A stretch of 10,187 nt of DNA from Acidobacteriota bacterium. GTDB lineage: Bacteria > Acidobacteriota > Vicinamibacteria > Vicinamibacterales > JAFNAJ01. Shown one piece after another: positions 8,114 to 10,187 of the stretch (positions within the stretch are counted from its first letter, which is position 1; the number at the start of each line of letters is the position of its first letter). The translations under genes were made by a program, and so were the position numbers. Where the stretch lies: the NCBI GenBank assembly GCA_017860085.1, contig JAFNAJ010000058.1, positions 1-10,187 on the forward strand. Direction: 5' to 3'. The notes under the pieces were generated by a model. That model saw only the letters and a program-made list of their open reading frames with translations, was not told the origin of the DNA and did not search any database.

Positions 8114-10187
8114 CATCGCGACCGAGCATGCACCGCGTCCTTCGCAGACGAATCGTCGCCGCCCTGGCGGTTGCCCTGACTGCGGCGGTAGCCCCGGTCG
8201 CCAGCCAGGCGCCAATCGAAACCGCGCCGTTTGACGAGCATCTGTTCACGGGACTCTCCTGGCGAAACCTCGGTCCTTACAGGGCCGGGGCCTGGATCTC
8301 CGACATCGCCGTGCCCGACGCGCCAGCCGAGGCGCACCTCTACACGATCTACGTCGCATCGCGCAACGGCGGCGTGTGGAAGACCACCAACAACGGCACG
8401 ACGTTCCAGCCCATCTTCGACCAGCACGAGGTGCTCTCCATTGGCGCCATCGCCCTGGCGCCGTCCCGGCCGGACACGCTATGGGTCGGCACCGGCGAGG
8501 CCTCGAACGCCAGGAGCAGCTACCCGGGCAGCGGGATCTACCGCTCAGACGATGGCGGCAAGACATGGCGTCACGCAGGGCTCACCGACACGCGCCACAT
8601 CGCACGCATCGTCGTGCATCCCACGGATCCGAACGTCGTGTACGTGGCGGCCATGGGCCACCTCTGGACCCCCAATACCGAACGCGGCGTGTTCAAGACC
8701 ACCGATGGCGGAGCCACCTGGACGAAGGTGCTCTACGTGGACGACCGCACCGGGGCGATCGACCTCGTCCTCGACCGAACGAATCCCGACGTGCTCCTGG
8801 CTGCGATGTACCAGCGCACCCGTCGGCCCTGGACATTCGACGATGGGGGCCCAGGCAGCGGAATCCACAGGACGACAAACGGCGGCCGTACGTGGACCCG
8901 CATCGACAACGGGCTGCCGACCGGCCGTATTGGGCGCATCGGGCTCGCCATGCATCACCGCGACCCCCGCGTGGTGTACGTAATTGTCGATAATCGAAAC
9001 CAACGGCCGGCGACCGAGGAGGAGGGCAGGCGCGACCGCGAGCGAAGCCTGGATCCGCAGCCGCGGACGGTCGGTGGCGCCCTCTATCGGAGCGACGACG
9101 GAGGCGTGTCGTGGCGTCGGGCGAGTGCCGAGAACGTCGACCTCGCAGCCAAGGCCGGCTACTCGTTTGCCCAGGTGCGCGTCGACCCGATGAACGACCA
9201 GCGCGTCTACGTCACGGGCGAGACCCTCGCCAGCACCGAAGATGGCGGCACGACGTGGGCGGACGTCGAGTGGCCGGCGAAGAAGCGGTTTGCCAAGGCC
9301 TTCGGCGATGTGCGGTCACTGTGGGTCGATCCCGCGAACCCGGACCGGATCATCCTCGGGTCGGACGGCGGCATCTGCATCTCGTACGATGGCGGCCCGA
9401 CCTGTGACTTCCACGACAACCTGCCGCTCGGCGAGGTATATGCCATCGGGGTGGACATGGACGACCCGTATCGCGTCTACGCGGGGCTGCAGGACCACGA
9501 GATGTGGAGGGGGCCCGTCAACGCCTGGTGGGGCAAGGTCGGTCTCGAGGACTGGATCACGGTCGGTGCCGGCGACGGCATGTACACCCAGGTGGATTCA
9601 ACCGACAGCCGCTGGCTCTACACCACGTCGCAGTTTGGCGACCATCGTCGTGTGGACCAGGCGGCCCGGCTGCGCACCCGGATCGCACCCACACGCCCGA
9701 AGGAGGCGCCCGCGCTGCGCTTCAACTGGACCGCGCCCATTCGGCTGTCGCCACACGATCCCCGAACGGTATACGCAGGGGCGCAGGTGCTGCTGCGCTC
9801 GCGCGATCGCGGCGACTCGTGGGACGAGATCAGCCCGGACCTGACCACCAACGACGCCGAGCGAATCGCCCAGACCGGCCCGGCGATCCGCTTCTGCACC
9901 ATCACGACCATCGACGAAAGCCCCGTGAGGCCGGGCCTCATCTGGCTGGGAACCGACGATGGCAAGGTGCAGGTCACGCGCGACAGCGGCGGGAGCTGGA
10001 CCGACCTGACCGCGGCCGTCGCAGCTGCGGGCGGACCAGAGGGCGCGTGGGTCACCCGCGTATTCGCGTCACCGCACGATGCGGACACGGCGTACGTGGC
10101 AAAATCGGCGCTCCGAGACGACGACCTCAGGCCGTTCCTGTTCAAGACGAGCGATGCCGGCAGGACCTGGGTGGCGATCACCAGAGG
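8110..10187 (+). CDS. Secreted Asp-box/VPS10-like beta-propeller protein (C-terminus outside window)
   Basis: The frame is open from the ATG at 8110 to the right edge (692 residues visible). The N-terminus has an Arg-rich start, a hydrophobic stretch (about 15-30) and a plausible signal-peptidase site after VAS (30-32) or SQA (32-34), so the protein is exported. The mature part has repeated Asp-box signatures of the S/T-x-D-x-G-x-x-W type at about 146-153, 197-204, 255-262, 328-335, 375-383, 564-571, 623-630 and 680-687, plus a degenerate one at 92-99. These are the hallmark of VPS10/sortilin-like and BNR propellers, often labelled glycosyl hydrolase without proof. I see no catalytic signature, so a sialidase or hydrolase activity should not be assumed. 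Family members are usually longer, so a C-terminal part is probably missing here. No Shine-Dalgarno sequence precedes the gene. Its ATGA overlap with gltX suggests coupled translation. M7 (8128) is an alternative start that would keep the signal peptide. Confidence 0.92.
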   Translation, partial: MTSRPSMHRVLRRRIVAALAVALTAAVAPVASQAPIETAPFDEHLFTGLSWRNLGPYRAGAWISDIAVPDAPAEAHLYTIYVASRNGGVWKTTNNGTTFQPIFDQHEVLSIGAIALAPSRPDTLWVGTGEASNARSSYPGSGIYRSDDGGKTWRHAGLTDTRHIARIVVHPTDPNVVYVAAMGHLWTPNTERGVFKTTDGGATWTKVLYVDDRTGAIDLVLDRTNPDVLLAAMYQRTRRPWTFDDGGPGSGIHRTTNGGRTWTRIDNGLPTGRIGRIGLAMHHRDPRVVYVIVDNRNQRPATEEEGRRDRERSLDPQPRTVGGALYRSDDGGVSWRRASAENVDLAAKAGYSFAQVRVDPMNDQRVYVTGETLASTEDGGTTWADVEWPAKKRFAKAFGDVRSLWVDPANPDRIILGSDGGICISYDGGPTCDFHDNLPLGEVYAIGVDMDDPYRVYAGLQDHEMWRGPVNAWWGKVGLEDWITVGAGDGMYTQVDSTDSRWLYTTSQFGDHRRVDQAARLRTRIAPTRPKEAPALRFNWTAPIRLSPHDPRTVYAGAQVLLRSRDRGDSWDEISPDLTTNDAERIAQTGPAIRFCTITTIDESPVRPGLIWLGTDDGKVQVTRDSGGSWTDLTAAVAAAGGPEGAWVTRVFASPHDADTAYVAKSALRDDDLRPFLFKTSDAGRTWVAITR

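Noticed and set aside
7226..8215. 329-codon minus-strand open frame opposite gltX
   Set aside because: gltX is certain from its HIGH and KMSKS-type motifs, and this antisense frame has no domain or ribosome binding site.
8231..8983. 250-codon plus-strand open frame within the secreted propeller gene
   Set aside because: It has a Ser/Thr/Arg/Pro-rich shadow composition. The real frame starts at 8110 and carries the signal peptide and Asp boxes.

Overview
The window looks like ordinary chromosomal DNA from a high-GC, soil-type bacterium. The most likely source is an acidobacterium, possibly of the Vicinamibacteria. This is inferred from gene content: a Ser/Thr kinase fused to a TolB-like (PD40) propeller, and a secreted Asp-box/VPS10-like propeller protein of the kind abundant in that phylum. 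No 16S or other taxonomic marker is present, so the assignment is tentative. I see no mobile element, CRISPR array, rRNA or intact tRNA.

Layout from left to right. Positions 1-2528 (minus strand, C-terminus beyond the window) encode a cytoplasmic protein with a Hanks-type kinase domain, a STAND/COG3903-type ATPase and tetratricopeptide repeats. A 321-bp intergenic region with several small inverted repeats and two candidate divergent promoters follows. Positions 2850-3725 (plus) encode a 291-aa NmrA-like NAD(P)-binding protein with a good ribosome binding site. It converges on a second kinase gene (3786-6491, minus), whose product has a cytoplasmic kinase domain, one membrane helix and a large PD40-type propeller predicted to lie outside the membrane. 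A 143-bp divergent region separates this gene from gltX (6635-8113, plus), the housekeeping glutamyl-tRNA synthetase. The stop codon of gltX overlaps the start of a signal-peptide-bearing Asp-box/VPS10-like propeller gene (8110 to beyond the right edge).

The two kinase genes are on the same strand but are separated by the oppositely oriented NmrA-like gene, so they are separate transcription units. One kinase appears to be a cytosolic sensor with a nucleotide-switch and TPR sensor/scaffold, the other a membrane-spanning receptor-like kinase. Whether the NmrA-like protein is linked to either is unknown. gltX and the propeller gene are probably co-transcribed and translationally coupled, although they have no obvious functional link. 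Nothing here is clearly an undescribed system. The points most worth a second look are the kinase-STAND-TPR fusion, the gltX/propeller overlap, and the structured intergenic segment at 2601-2761. Several very long open frames antisense to the real genes are GC-driven shadows, and one of them runs in frame into the NmrA-like gene.
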